Assembly (NCBI RefSeq): GCF_005771675.1
Contig: NZ_VAJM01000021.1
Location: forward strand, 1-64,000
DNA from: Hymenobacter jeollabukensis
Lineage (GTDB): Bacteria > Bacteroidota > Bacteroidia > Cytophagales > Hymenobacteraceae
Length of the DNA: 64,000 nucleotides
Direction of reading: 5' to 3'
Part shown: piece after piece, positions 7,681 through 17,288 of the stretch
Layout: each line of letters opens with the position of its first letter
How positions within the stretch are numbered: the stretch's first letter is position 1
Program-made: the position numbers and the translations under genes
The notes under the pieces: generated by a model
Databases searched by the model: none
Told to the model about the DNA's origin: nothing
The model's input: only the letters and a program-made list of their open reading frames with translations

Positions 7681-8304
7681 ATGCAAGCTGCTCCTCACCC
7701 CGCGGCCGCCGACTTCTGGGATGCCCGCTACGAAAGCGAGGCGTACGCCTACGGCACCGAGCCCAACACCTACTTCCGCCAGCAGCTGGATCAGTTGCCA
7801 CCGGGCCGCCTGCTGCTGCTGGCCGAGGGCGAGGGCCGCAACGCGGTGTACGCCGCCCGGCGCGGCTGGCAGGTGACGGCGGTGGACTTCAGCGACGAGG
7901 CCCGCGCCAAGGCCCAGCGCCTGGCCGTGGCCCAGGGCGTACACGTGGACTACCAAGTGGACGATGTGACCAGCCTGCGCTGGCTGCAGCCCGGGCACTA
8001 TGACGCCATCGGCCTGATTTACGCCCACCTGCCGTCCGTAGCCCGCTGGGCCGTGCACGCCGCCGCCGCCCGCAGCCTGGCCCCCGGGGGACACCTGATT
8101 CTCGAAGCCTTCAGTTCCCGCCAGCTGGGCTTGCCCTCCGGCGGCCCCCAATCGGCTGAACTGCTTTACGACCCTGACACCCTGGCCGCCGATTTCGCCG
8201 GGCTCACGGTGCGGGAAAACCACGAGTTGGGCGTCGTCCTGCACGAGGGCAGCTTCCACTCCGGCCCGGCTAATATCGTGCGCCTGCTGGCCACGCGCGC
8301 CTAA
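7681..8304 (+). CDS. Class I SAM-dependent methyltransferase
   Basis: A 207-residue soluble protein with the Rossmann-like methyltransferase pattern. It opens with DFWDARYESEAYAYGTEPN near residue 11, typical of TehB/thiopurine-type methyltransferases. Motif I is LLLAEGEGRNAVYAAR near residue 40 and motif II is VTAVDFSDEA. It sits between the two YeeE-type genes, 25 and 21 bp away, so it belongs to the same transcript. Similar enzymes are commonly inserted between split YeeE genes; methylation of a thiol or sulfur compound is plausible, but the substrate is not known. Confidence 0.85.
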   Translation: MQAAPHPAAADFWDARYESEAYAYGTEPNTYFRQQLDQLPPGRLLLLAEGEGRNAVYAARRGWQVTAVDFSDEARAKAQRLAVAQGVHVDYQVDDVTSLRWLQPGHYDAIGLIYAHLPSVARWAVHAAAARSLAPGGHLILEAFSSRQLGLPSGGPQSAELLYDPDTLAADFAGLTVRENHELGVVLHEGSFHSGPANIVRLLATRA

Positions 8305-8325
8305 CCTCTCCTTCTCTTACCTGAC

Positions 8326-8736
8326 ATGAAAAATCTAAAATACCTGGTGCTGGGCGTGTTGTTTGGCATTGTCCTGACTAAAAGCGAAGTGGTAAGCTGG
8401 TGGCGCATCCAAGAGATGTTCCGCTTCCAGTCGTTCCACATGTACGGCATCATCGGCTCCGCCATTGTGGTCGGCCTGATTTCCATCCAGCTCATCAAGC
8501 GCAACCGCCTGAAGACCATCAACGGCGAGGAAATCAGCATTGCCGACAAGAAGTACAACCACGGCACTTGGATCGGGGGCACCATCTTCGGGCTGGGCTG
8601 GGCCCTGACCGGGGCCTGCCCTGGCCCGATGTTCGCGCAGCTGGGCAGCGGCGTGGCCGGCGCGGCCGTCCTGATTCTGGCCGCCCTGGCCGGTACCTGG
8701 ACCTACAGCGCCCTGCGCGAAAAGCTGCCCATGTAA
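8326..8736 (+). CDS. YeeE/YedE-family sulfur transporter, second half (DUF6691-like)
   Basis: A 136-residue inner-membrane protein with about four hydrophobic segments: the N-terminal helix, one near residues 37-52, one near 78-98 with the family loop GACPGPMFAQLGSG, and one near 108-125. The conserved Cys-Pro-Gly-Pro motif is the second-half counterpart of the CTSGH motif in the gene at 7095. Together they probably make one thiosulfate channel. Confidence 0.85.
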   Translation: MKNLKYLVLGVLFGIVLTKSEVVSWWRIQEMFRFQSFHMYGIIGSAIVVGLISIQLIKRNRLKTINGEEISIADKKYNHGTWIGGTIFGLGWALTGACPGPMFAQLGSGVAGAAVLILAALAGTWTYSALREKLPM

Positions 8737-8786
8737 GGTTGAGCAACCAACTATTTTTCTCCCCTATCTTCTAGCCTACGCCTGTC

Positions 8787-9842
8787 ATGGAACCTGCTGA
8801 GGAACCCATTGTCGCGCGCCTCTCGGGGCTGGTGCGGGTGCTGCTGCTGCTGACGGCCGCGCTGGTCTTGGTGGTCGTGGTGGTGCTAACCCAGTTCTAT
8901 GGCCCAGCCAGCCCACCGCCGCCGCCCCCGGTAGCCGAAGCCGACGAGGGGCCGCCCCCTTCCGGTAGCTACCACCGGCCGGCCACCCCGGCCCCGGACA
9001 CGGCGACCATTCCCCGCACCGCCGCTGGCCGCCAGATCCGCTACGGCCGCGACCTGATTGCCCACACCGCCCGCTATCTGGGGCCGCAGGGTTCCGTCGC
9101 GCACCTGACCAACGGCATGAACTGCCAGAACTGCCACCTCGACGCCGGCACCAAGGGCTTCGCCAACAACTACCTGGCCGTAGCCGCTACCTACCCCAAA
9201 CTGCGGGCCCGCTCGGGCACGATGGTCACGACGCAAATGCGGGTGAACGACTGTGTGGAGCGCAGCCTCAACGGCCGGGCGCTGGCTGACAGCAGCCGGG
9301 AGATGCGCGCCATCGTGGCCTACATCAACTGGCTGGGCCACGACATTCCCAAGGGGAAAAAGGTGTACGGCACCGGGTTCACGAAGCTGGCCTACTTACC
9401 GCGCGCCGCCGACCCGGTCGTGGGCAAGGCGGTGTTTGCCACCAAGTGCCAGAGCTGCCACGGCCCCAACGGGGAAGGCAAGCAACTAGCCGACGGGCGC
9501 GAGTACCAGTACCCGCCGCTCTGGGGAAAGCACAGCTACAACGACGGCGCGGGCCTGTACCGCATCAGTAATCTGGCCAAGTACGTGAAGGCCGCCATGC
9601 CCTTCGGGGCAGCGTTCGACCACCCCCAACTCACCGATGCCCAGGCCTGGGACGTAGCCGCCTTTGTCAACTCCCAGCCCCGGCCGCACCTGAACACGCC
9701 CCGGGACTGGCCCGACATCAGCAAAAAGCCCGTGGATCATCCCTTCGGGCCTTATACCGACTCCTTCTCGGAGCGCCAGCACAAATACGGGCCCTACCAG
9801 CCCATCGAAGATGCCCACCCGCAACTGGCCAAGGCCAAATAA
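8787..9842 (+). CDS. Dihaem c-type cytochrome, TsdA-like thiosulfate dehydrogenase
   Basis: A 351-residue periplasmic enzyme anchored by one N-terminal helix (about residues 15-37) and a Pro-rich linker. There are two haem c sites: CQNCH (113-117) and CQSCH (221-225). The segment RVNDCVERS (C156) matches the place where TsdA and SoxA relatives carry a cysteine haem ligand. TsdA joins two thiosulfates into tetrathionate and passes two electrons onward. Neighbouring thiosulfate transporters and the porin fit that role. The gene end overlaps the porin start by 32 nt. Confidence 0.83.
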   Translation: MEPAEEPIVARLSGLVRVLLLLTAALVLVVVVVLTQFYGPASPPPPPPVAEADEGPPPSGSYHRPATPAPDTATIPRTAAGRQIRYGRDLIAHTARYLGPQGSVAHLTNGMNCQNCHLDAGTKGFANNYLAVAATYPKLRARSGTMVTTQMRVNDCVERSLNGRALADSSREMRAIVAYINWLGHDIPKGKKVYGTGFTKLAYLPRAADPVVGKAVFATKCQSCHGPNGEGKQLADGREYQYPPLWGKHSYNDGAGLYRISNLAKYVKAAMPFGAAFDHPQLTDAQAWDVAAFVNSQPRPHLNTPRDWPDISKKPVDHPFGPYTDSFSERQHKYGPYQPIEDAHPQLAKAK

Positions 9843-11304
9843 GTCGTTCGCGCTGCCGCGCACCCTGCTCCTGCTGCTGGCCAGCCTGCTGCTGCCGGCG
9901 GCGGCCTGGGCGCAGCACGCCGAGCCGGCCCTGACCCGGCCGGTGACGGGGCGCACGCAACTGCCGCCCTACCCCGCCCCGGCGGCGCCGGATACAGTGC
10001 GGGCCCGCTCCCTGCCGGAGGCCTTCGGCCGGGGGCACTGGCACGGACGGGTGCGGAGTTACTCGATGGCCACCCTGAACCAGGGTCGCTACCCCGACTA
10101 CTACGCCCAGGGTCTGGGTGCTGGGGCCCACTTTGAAACGGCCTCTTTCCACGGGCTACAGGTGGGCGTGGGCGGCTTTTTCTGGGCCAATCTGGCCTCC
10201 AATGACCTAGCCACGCCGGATTCGCTGACCGGCGCCGTGAGCCGCTACGAGGTAGGGCTATTCGACGTGACGAACCCCGGACGGCGCCGGCTCACCGGGC
10301 GGGCCGAGGAGCTGTTTCTGCGCTACCGCTGGCGGCAGTCCACCCTTACGCTGGGCCGGCAGTTGCTCACTACCCCGCTGCTCAACCCCCAGGACGGCCG
10401 CCTGAGCCCGAACTACGCCGAAGGGCTGTGGCTGGAAGTGAAAGAGCTACCCCGTACCATGTTCTCCGTGGGCTGGCTGACCGGGCTGGCCGTGCGCTCC
10501 ACCACTGACTGGACTTCGGTGGGTGGCTCCGTGGGCCTGTACCCGGCGGGCGTAACGGAGGCGGGCCAGCGGGCCCTCTATGCGGGCAGCCTGCGCAGCC
10601 GGGGGCTGGGCATTGCGGGCGTGAGCCGGCAGATTAGCCCGCGCACTACCGCGCAGGTCTGGAACTACTACGCCGATAACCTGTTCAACGCCAGCTTCGC
10701 GGAGCTGACCACCGGCCGGGTCCTGGGCGCGGGCCTGCTCACGCTGGGCGCCCAGTACCATTACCAGCGCACGGTGGGTACCGGCGGCAACGCGAATCCG
10801 CAACTGGCTTACAGCGCCCCGGGACGCCAGGCCCACGCCCTGAGCACGCGCCTGGGCTACCAGCGCGGGGCCTGGAGCGTGAGCGGCAACTACACCCGTA
10901 TCACCCGCCGCGGGCGCTTCCTGTTTCCGCGGGAGTGGGGCCGGGAGCCGTTCTACACCTTTCTGCCCCGCGAGCGGGAGGAGGGCTTTGGGGGCGTAGA
11001 TGCCGCCGCCCTGCTCGGGAGCTATACCTTCGCCCGGGTGCCGGGTCTGAAAGCGGAAGCCGGCTACGGCCACTACTACCTGCCGGACGTAAAGAACACC
11101 CGCCTCAACAAGTACGGGATGCCCTCGTATCGCCAGCTGAACGCTTCCCTGACCTATGCTTTCCCGGGCTGGGCCAAGGGACTGCGCGGACAGCTGCTCT
11201 ACGTGTACAAAGGCCGACTGGGCAACACCTACGGCGAGGACCGCTACGAAGTCAACAAAGTAGACCTGCACTTGCTGAATCTAATTCTCAACTACGATTT
11301 TTAA
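9811..11304 (+). CDS. OprD-family outer membrane porin
   Basis: A 497-residue outer-membrane beta-barrel. Residues 1-35 form a signal peptide ending in AAAWAQ. The rest alternates polar and aromatic residues, with typical OprD stretches (GLQVGVGGFFWAN, LFLRYRWRQSTLTLGRQLL, LWLEVKELP) and a final strand ending in Phe (LILNYDF), the C-terminal barrel signal. It probably admits small anions or sulfur compounds to the periplasm. The start lies within the preceding cytochrome gene, giving translational coupling. Confidence 0.85.
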   Translation: MPTRNWPRPNKSFALPRTLLLLLASLLLPAAAWAQHAEPALTRPVTGRTQLPPYPAPAAPDTVRARSLPEAFGRGHWHGRVRSYSMATLNQGRYPDYYAQGLGAGAHFETASFHGLQVGVGGFFWANLASNDLATPDSLTGAVSRYEVGLFDVTNPGRRRLTGRAEELFLRYRWRQSTLTLGRQLLTTPLLNPQDGRLSPNYAEGLWLEVKELPRTMFSVGWLTGLAVRSTTDWTSVGGSVGLYPAGVTEAGQRALYAGSLRSRGLGIAGVSRQISPRTTAQVWNYYADNLFNASFAELTTGRVLGAGLLTLGAQYHYQRTVGTGGNANPQLAYSAPGRQAHALSTRLGYQRGAWSVSGNYTRITRRGRFLFPREWGREPFYTFLPREREEGFGGVDAAALLGSYTFARVPGLKAEAGYGHYYLPDVKNTRLNKYGMPSYRQLNASLTYAFPGWAKGLRGQLLYVYKGRLGNTYGEDRYEVNKVDLHLLNLILNYDF

Positions 11305-11320
11305 CCCTTTCCCCTGCGCT

Positions 11321-11794
11321 ATGAATGCTCCGCTCCGTTTACTTGCGGCCCTGGCCCTGCTCCTGGCCAGCCTCACCACCGCGCTGGCCCAGACCCCGGC
11401 CGCCGGGAAACCCGCCGCCGAATTCACGGGCGCCGTGGCGGATAAGGCAGAATATAAAGTGGTATACCAGCTCGACAGCGACGACCCCAAGCTCATCAAG
11501 CAGACCCTGCGCAATATGAAAAACGCGCTGGAGGACCCGCGCCTCAAGGGCAAGCTGCAGATGGAGCTAGTAGCCTACGGGGGCGGCACGGATGTGTACC
11601 GCAAAGCCCAGCCCTACGAGGCCGAGCTGAAAGCCCTCCAGCAGCAGGGCGTGCTGCTGGCCCAGTGCCTGAACACGATGAAAGAGCGCAAGATCAGCAA
11701 GGACGAGCTGTTTCCCTTCGTTAGCTACGTGCCCACCGGCAACGGGGAGCTGATTATCCGCCAGGCCCAGGGCTGGGCCATCGTACACCCCTAA
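11321..11794 (+). CDS. Exported DsrE-family protein
   Basis: A 157-residue protein with a signal peptide (about residues 1-23, ending ALAQ) followed by a DsrE/DsrF-like domain: YKVVYQLDSDDP near residue 45, VAYGGGTDVY near 83, and LAQCLNTMKERKIS with the conserved cysteine near residue 108. DsrE-like proteins carry sulfane sulfur on a cysteine. A periplasmic form would fit with the exported rhodanese, the TsdA-like cytochrome and the porin. It is 16 bp from the porin gene. Confidence 0.83.
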   Translation: MNAPLRLLAALALLLASLTTALAQTPAAGKPAAEFTGAVADKAEYKVVYQLDSDDPKLIKQTLRNMKNALEDPRLKGKLQMELVAYGGGTDVYRKAQPYEAELKALQQQGVLLAQCLNTMKERKISKDELFPFVSYVPTGNGELIIRQAQGWAIVHP

Positions 11795-11837
11795 GTAACG
11801 GAGTCTCCTATACTTCCGTCCCCTAAAGCCACTAGCC

Positions 11838-13172
11838 ATGACTACTCCGCGTCTGGGTCTGCGTGAAAACTGGCACCAGTTCAGCCTGCTGGTTTTGGTC
11901 AATGCCTTCGTGGGTGGCATGGTGGGGTTGGAGCGCACCATCCTGCCCCAACTCGCGGAGCAGGAATTTCACCTGGTGGCCCGCTCGGCCATCCTGTCCT
12001 TTATCGTGGTGTTTGGGCTCACCAAAGCCGCGGCCAACTACTACGCGGGGGCCTGGGCCAATACAGTGGGCCGTAAAAACCTGCTGGTACTCGGCTGGCT
12101 GTTTGGCCTGCCAGTGCCGCTGCTGCTGCTGTGGGCGCCCTCTTGGGGCTGGGTGATTGTGGCCAACGTGCTGCTGGGCTTCAACCAGGGCCTGGCCTGG
12201 TCGAGCACGGTGGTGATGAAGATTGACCTGGTCGGCCCCAAGCAGCGCGGGCTGGCCATGGGCCTGAACGAGTCGGCCGGCTACCTGGCCGTGGCCGCCA
12301 CGGCCTTTGCCTCGGGCTGGCTGGCTACCGAGTACGGCTTGCGGCCCTACCCGTTCTACCTGGGCATCGCCCTGGCGGTGCTGGGCCTACTCGGCTCCCT
12401 GCTGGTGCGCGATACGCGTCACCACGTGGCGCTGGAAGCGGCCCAGGCCCCGGCCGGGCCGGTGGGTGCTCCCCTCTCATTCTGGGACGTAACCTGGCGC
12501 CACGCCAACCTGGGGTCCGTGACGCAGGCCGGGCTCGTGAACAACCTCAACGACGGCATGGTCTGGGGGCTGCTACCGCTGCTGCTGGCCGGCAAGGGCT
12601 TTACCCTCACCCAGATCGGGACCGTGGCGGCGGTGTACCCGGCCGTGTGGGGCCTGGGCCAGCTGGTGACCGGCCCGTTATCCGACCGCCTCTGCAAGAA
12701 AGACCTGCTCTTCTGGGGCATGCTGCTGCAGGGGGCGGTGCTGCTGGCCATGCTCTTCACCTCGTCCTACCCGGTGTTTCTCCTGCTGGCCGCCCTGCTT
12801 GGGGCAGGCACGGCCCTGGTGTATCCCACGTTCCTGGCGGCCATTGCCGAGTATTCCCCCCTGACTCAGCGGACCCGCAGCGTGGGTATCTTCCGCCTCT
12901 GGCGCGACGCGGGGTACGCCATCGGGGCGTTGCTCACCGGCGTGCTGGCCGATACGCTGGGGCTTCCGGCAGCGCTGGCGGCCATCGGGGGCCTGACGGT
13001 GCTTTCCTCCCTCGTGATTCGCCGCCGCATGTACTGCCTGCCCGTTTCGAGCAGCGTTGAGTTGCCGGCTGGCAGCTGCAGCCGGCCGACCCCAGCATTC
13101 CGCCTGAGCAGTCAGCTGCTGGCCCGCCCGCTAAGCTCCTACCGATTCCAGCCTACTCTACACTGCGCGTGA
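11838..13172 (+). CDS. MFS transporter
   Basis: A 444-residue inner-membrane transporter with about 12 hydrophobic helices. The MFS inter-helix loop is partly visible (NTVGRKNLLVLGWL near residue 76) and repeated in the second half (GPLSDRLCKKDLLFWG). The last 45 residues, after IRRRMYC, are non-hydrophobic and Ser/Pro-rich and overlap the AraC gene start; they may be a natural tail or the result of a frameshift near 13030. Substrate unknown; uptake or export of an organic sulfur compound is one guess from context. Confidence 0.83.
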   Translation: MTTPRLGLRENWHQFSLLVLVNAFVGGMVGLERTILPQLAEQEFHLVARSAILSFIVVFGLTKAAANYYAGAWANTVGRKNLLVLGWLFGLPVPLLLLWAPSWGWVIVANVLLGFNQGLAWSSTVVMKIDLVGPKQRGLAMGLNESAGYLAVAATAFASGWLATEYGLRPYPFYLGIALAVLGLLGSLLVRDTRHHVALEAAQAPAGPVGAPLSFWDVTWRHANLGSVTQAGLVNNLNDGMVWGLLPLLLAGKGFTLTQIGTVAAVYPAVWGLGQLVTGPLSDRLCKKDLLFWGMLLQGAVLLAMLFTSSYPVFLLLAALLGAGTALVYPTFLAAIAEYSPLTQRTRSVGIFRLWRDAGYAIGALLTGVLADTLGLPAALAAIGGLTVLSSLVIRRRMYCLPVSSSVELPAGSCSRPTPAFRLSSQLLARPLSSYRFQPTLHCA

Positions 13173-14029
13173 AAACGGCTCCGGTTCCTGTCTACTGCAT
13201 CGATTCCTACCCGGAAGGCCACGGGCACGATGCGTTTCACGCCCAGCGGCTGGAGACGGTGATTGCCGGGTTTTCGGGCATCGACAAGGCCCACACCCAC
13301 GACTTTTACCTGCTGCTGTACGTCACGGCTGGCACGGGCACCCACACGGTTGATTTTATTACCTATGCGGTGCACCCCGGCAGCCTGTTTCTGCTGGCCC
13401 CCGGCCAGATGCACAGTTGGAACCTGAGTGCTGACTGCCAGGGGTATTTGCTGTTTTTTGAGGCCGGCTTTTACCTGCAGCGCTACCCCAGCAGCCGCCT
13501 GCACGAGTACCCGTTCTTCAAGCCCCTGCACTCGCCCGTGGTGGAGCTGCCCGCCGGCGCGGGCACCTTTCCCGTGCTGCTGGAACACGTGCTGCAGGAA
13601 GCGGAAAGCCCTTTCGACAACCGGCTGGAAGTACTACGCGCCTGCCTCTACGTGCTGCTGGAAATGGCCGCCCGCTACGCCCGCGCGGAGCCCGCCGGCA
13701 GCAGCCCGCGCCAGGTGCAGCAGCTCCACCAATTCGAGGAGCTGCTGGAACAGCACTTTCGCACCAAGAAAACCGTGCAGACCTACGCCCAGTGGCTCAA
13801 CCTGACGCCGAATCACCTCAACGCCCTGTGCCGCCGGCACCGGGGCCACACGGCCAGCGACCTGATTCAGCAGCGGGTGGTGGTGGAAGCCCAGCGCCTG
13901 CTGGTGCACTCCCGGCAGCCCGTTAAACAGATTGCTGCCGAGCTGGGCTTTCAGGATGCGTCCTACTTCGGGCGCTTCTTCCGCAAGCGCACCGGCCTGA
14001 CGCCCGACCAATTCCGGGAAAATCGTTGA
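13169..14029 (+). CDS. AraC-family transcriptional regulator
   Basis: A 286-residue regulator starting with GTG that overlaps the MFS stop by 4 nt (GTGA). The N-terminal half is a cupin-like sensor (FYLLLYVTAGTGTHTVDF, then HPGSLFLLAPGQMHSW). The C-terminal 100 residues contain two helix-turn-helix motifs, with the AraC signature VKQIAAELGFQDASYFGRFF near residue 250 and the ending GLTPDQFREN. It likely controls the MFS gene or the following oxidase genes; the ligand is unknown. Confidence 0.9.
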   Translation: MKTAPVPVYCIDSYPEGHGHDAFHAQRLETVIAGFSGIDKAHTHDFYLLLYVTAGTGTHTVDFITYAVHPGSLFLLAPGQMHSWNLSADCQGYLLFFEAGFYLQRYPSSRLHEYPFFKPLHSPVVELPAGAGTFPVLLEHVLQEAESPFDNRLEVLRACLYVLLEMAARYARAEPAGSSPRQVQQLHQFEELLEQHFRTKKTVQTYAQWLNLTPNHLNALCRRHRGHTASDLIQQRVVVEAQRLLVHSRQPVKQIAAELGFQDASYFGRFFRKRTGLTPDQFRENR

Positions 14030-14081
14030 TCTGTACGCAAAACACCCTGTTTTGTGCCTTTACCCGCTTTTAGAGAAAGGG

Positions 14082-14089
14082 TAAATTTG
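14082..14089 (+). promoter_or_regulatory. Candidate -7 box before the DUF983 and cydAB genes
   Basis: TAAATTTG matches TAnnTTTG. A TTTG at 14051-14054 is 27 bp upstream, longer than usual for a -33 element, so the match is incomplete. It could start a transcript running into the DUF983 and cytochrome bd genes. Confidence 0.4.
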
Positions 14090-14183
14090 TAAATGTACCA
14101 GAGCACCGGCGCCGCCGGTTCCATCCGCTTGGGTACTGCCCCACCCGTCCGGACGGGGGCCACTCCTTTCGCTCCTATTGGTT

Positions 14184-14630
14184 ATGGCAACTTCCTCTTC
14201 GTCGCTGCTGGCCTTTGCAAACCAGCGCTGCCCCCGCTGCCACCAGGGCCGCGTGTTCAAAACCTCGGCCCTGAACCTGGCCCATTTTCAGGATATGCAC
14301 CAGGCGTGCCCGGTCTGCCACCAGCACTACGAGCCGGAACCCGGCTTTTACTGGGGCGCCATGTACATCAGCTACGCCTTTTCGGTCGCCATCGTGGTAG
14401 CCGTGGGCATTGCCACCTACGTGCTGGGCCACGACCCCGACGCCTGGGTGTACATCACGGCCGTGGCCGTCACGACCCTGCTCATGGTGCCGCTTTCCTT
14501 CCGCTTCTCCCGCCTGGTCATGCTGCACCTGTTCGCCGGCATCGACTACGACCCCGCTGTGGAGGCGCGCGTGACGGGCCACCAGTGGCGGCCGCGGGCG
14601 GCGGCCCGCCCGATGACCGCCGAGCAGTAG
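14184..14630 (+). CDS. DUF983-family membrane protein with zinc ribbon
   Basis: A 148-residue protein. Near the N-terminus two CxxC pairs (CPRCHQGRVF near residue 14 and CPVCHQHYEP near 42) form a zinc-ribbon-like site. Two membrane helices follow (about 60-82 and 88-110). This is the DUF983 pattern common in Bacteroidota and Alphaproteobacteria; the molecular role is unknown, though members are often found near respiratory genes, as here (86 bp before cydA). The ATG at 14184 is preferred to the TTG six bases upstream. Confidence 0.8.
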   Translation: MATSSSSLLAFANQRCPRCHQGRVFKTSALNLAHFQDMHQACPVCHQHYEPEPGFYWGAMYISYAFSVAIVVAVGIATYVLGHDPDAWVYITAVAVTTLLMVPLSFRFSRLVMLHLFAGIDYDPAVEARVTGHQWRPRAAARPMTAEQ

Positions 14631-14715
14631 GTTTTTATCCCGCTGCCGGGTAGCTTTCATGCTATCAGGCGCTTAGCGGCGCCTAATCCAGGGTCTATCC
14701 GCTTTGTCAGCTGCC

Positions 14716-16146
14716 ATGTCCGTCGAAATCCTGTCCCGCATCCAGTTTGCCTTTACCATTGCCTTTCACTACATCTACCCGCCCCTGAGCATCGGGCTCG
14801 GGGTGGTACTGGTGGGCATGGAAGGCATGTACCTGAAGACCCGCAACCCGCTTTACGAGCGGCTGACGCGGTTCTGGATTCGCATCTTCGCCTTGATCTT
14901 CGGCATCGGCGTGGCCACGGGCATCGTGATGGAATTCGAGTTTGGTACTAACTGGGCCACCTACTCGCGTTACGTGGGCGACATTTTCGGCTCGGCCCTG
15001 GCGGCGGAGGGCATTTTCGCTTTTGCGCTGGAATCGGGCTTTTTGGGCATCCTGCTCTTTGGCTGGAACCGCGTCTCGCCACCGGTTCACTTCTTTTCCA
15101 CCATCATGGTCGCCCTGGGCTCCATGTTCTCGGCCGTGTGGATTGTAGTGGCCAACTCCTGGCAGCAGACCCCGGCCGGCTTCCACATCGTGGGCTCCGG
15201 GATGACGGCCCGGGCCGAGGTGACCGACTTCTGGGCCATGGTGTTTAACCCCAGCAGCGTGGACCGGCTTTCCCACACCATCATCGGCGCTTTGCTGGCC
15301 GGCTCCTCCCTGGTGCTGAGCGTGAGTGCCTGGTACCTGCTCAAGGGCCGCTTCGTGGAGAGCTCACGGGCTGCTTTCAAAATTGCGCTGGCCGTGGCCA
15401 CCGTGGCCGGCCTGGGCCAGCTCTTTACCGGCCACCACTCGGCCAACGGCGTGGCCGTGAACCAGCCGGCCAAACTAGCCGCCTTTGAGGGCCACTACGC
15501 CGCTTCCGCGCCGGCCGATATGTACCTGCTGGGCTGGGTCGACAACAACACGCAGCAGGTGAGCGGGCTGGCCGTGCCCGGCGGGCTGAGCTTTCTGTTG
15601 CACGAAGACTTCAAGGCGCCTGTGAAAGGGCTTAACAGTTTCCGGCCCGCGGACCGGCCGCCGGTCAACTTCGTGTTTCAGACCTACCACCTGATGGTGG
15701 CCATCGGCATGGCCCTCATCGGCCTGACGCTGCTGGCCAGCTTCCTGCTCTGGCGGGGCCAGCTCTGGCAGTCCCGCTGGCTGCTGGGCGTGTTCGTGGC
15801 GGCCGTGCTGCTGCCGCAGCTGGCCAATCAGCTAGGCTGGTACTCGGCCGAAGTGGGCCGCCAGCCCTGGGTGGTGTACGGCCTGCTGCGCACCTCCGAC
15901 GCGCTGTCCAAGGCCGTGACAGCGGGTCAGGTGTGGTTTTCCCTGATTCTGTTTACGCTGGTCTACGCCCTGCTTTTCGCCCTGTTCCTGTACCTGCTCA
16001 ACAAGAAGATTCAGCACGGCCCCGACGAGGAGGAGCTCAGCGAAGCCCATCACCTCTCGCCGGCCTCCAAGCGCAACAACCCCGTCATTTCCCACGACGC
16101 ACCGGGAGCTTCCGCCGCCGCGCTGCGTCACGTATCCGACCTCTAA
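14716..16146 (+). CDS. cydA: Cytochrome bd ubiquinol oxidase subunit I
   Basis: A 476-residue inner-membrane protein with about nine helices. Conserved pieces: [20 protein letters not shown] (the His ligand of haem b595), [16 protein letters not shown]-like segment near residue 60, and [12 protein letters not shown] near residue 378, the CydA signature. The quinol-binding loop is short. Cytochrome bd reduces oxygen to water with quinol and is not blocked by sulfide, which makes it a sensible partner for the SQR gene downstream. The ATG at 14716 is preferred to the upstream TTG. Confidence 0.95.
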   Translation: MSVEILSRIQFAFTIAFHYIYPPLSIGLGVVLVGMEGMYLKTRNPLYERLTRFWIRIFALIFGIGVATGIVMEFEFGTNWATYSRYVGDIFGSALAAEGIFAFALESGFLGILLFGWNRVSPPVHFFSTIMVALGSMFSAVWIVVANSWQQTPAGFHIVGSGMTARAEVTDFWAMVFNPSSVDRLSHTIIGALLAGSSLVLSVSAWYLLKGRFVESSRAAFKIALAVATVAGLGQLFTGHHSANGVAVNQPAKLAAFEGHYAASAPADMYLLGWVDNNTQQVSGLAVPGGLSFLLHEDFKAPVKGLNSFRPADRPPVNFVFQTYHLMVAIGMALIGLTLLASFLLWRGQLWQSRWLLGVFVAAVLLPQLANQLGWYSAEVGRQPWVVYGLLRTSDALSKAVTAGQVWFSLILFTLVYALLFALFLYLLNKKIQHGPDEEELSEAHHLSPASKRNNPVISHDAPGASAAALRHVSDL

Positions 16147-16157
16147 CCCCCACAAGC

Positions 16158-17192
16158 ATGGCAACTTTTCTGGGACTGGACCTGGCCGTATGGTGGTTCC
16201 TGGTGGTGGGGGCAGTGTTTACGGGTTACGCCGTGCTGGACGGCTTCGACCTGGGGGCCGGCGCTGTGCACCTGCTGCTGCGCAAGGAAGAAAGCCGCCG
16301 CATCGCCCTGAACGCCATCGGGCCGGTGTGGGACGGCAACGAGGTGTGGCTGGTGATTGGCGGGGGCACACTCTTCGCGGGCTTTCCAGTGGTCTATGGC
16401 ACCGTGTTTTCGGCCTTTTACGTGCCGTTCATGCTGTTTCTGGTCGCCCTGATTTTCCGGGCCATTTCCATCGAGTTCCGCAGCAAGGAACCCATGCCGT
16501 GGTGGCGTACGCTATGGGATTGGAGCTACTCGGTGGCCTCGGTGGTCATTGCCCTGAGCCTGGGCGTGGTGCTGGGCAACCTCATCCAGGGCCTGCCCAT
16601 TGGCGCCGACCGGGAATTTCACGGTTCCTGGCTGACCTTCCTGAACCCATACGCCTTGCTGGTGGGCGCTACCACGGCGGCGCTGTTTGCCCAGCACGGG
16701 GCGGTGTACCTGCTGCTCAAGACCGAGAACCGCATTTTTGCCCGCCTCACGCTCATCGTGCGCCAGACCCTGCGCGTGTTCGTGGCCCTATACCTGGTAC
16801 TGTCAGTGGCCACACTCTGGCACGTGCCCCACATGCTCACCGTGTTCCGGGCCCAGCCCTGGCTGTTTGCCGTGCCCCTGCTCACGCTGGGCCTAGTGCT
16901 GAGCATTGGCCAGTTGATTCGGCGCCGGCGCTACTTCGCGGCCTTTCTCTGCTCGGGCTCCATTGCCGCCCTGCTGCTACTGATGGTAGCGGCAGGCCTG
17001 TTCCCGGTGCTGGTGCGTTCCACGCTCAACCCGGCCTGGAACCTGACCATCTACAATTCGGCCTCTTCTGCCAAGTCGCTGGGCATCATGCTCACGATTG
17101 CCGCCATAGGCATCCCGCTGGTGGCCACCTACACGGGCTTCGTGTTCTGGGTCTTCCGGGGCAAAGTGCGCCTCGATGAGGCCAGTTACTAG
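16158..17192 (+). CDS. cydB: Cytochrome bd ubiquinol oxidase subunit II
   Basis: A 344-residue inner-membrane protein starting 11 bp after cydA. It has about eight or nine helices and the CydB signatures YAVLDGFDLGAG near residue 23 and IGPVWDGNEVWLVIGGG near residue 54. It completes the two-subunit oxidase. No small CydX-type gene is visible in the 154 bp between this gene and SQR. Confidence 0.95.
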   Translation: MATFLGLDLAVWWFLVVGAVFTGYAVLDGFDLGAGAVHLLLRKEESRRIALNAIGPVWDGNEVWLVIGGGTLFAGFPVVYGTVFSAFYVPFMLFLVALIFRAISIEFRSKEPMPWWRTLWDWSYSVASVVIALSLGVVLGNLIQGLPIGADREFHGSWLTFLNPYALLVGATTAALFAQHGAVYLLLKTENRIFARLTLIVRQTLRVFVALYLVLSVATLWHVPHMLTVFRAQPWLFAVPLLTLGLVLSIGQLIRRRRYFAAFLCSGSIAALLLLMVAAGLFPVLVRSTLNPAWNLTIYNSASSAKSLGIMLTIAAIGIPLVATYTGFVFWVFRGKVRLDEASY

Positions 17193-17288
17193 TTCTGTGC
17201 AAACCCGCTAAGCACTCTTACAATGTCCTGCCAGCTCAACTGCACCATACACACATCATTCATGTGAAAGCATGATCCTATTTACCCA

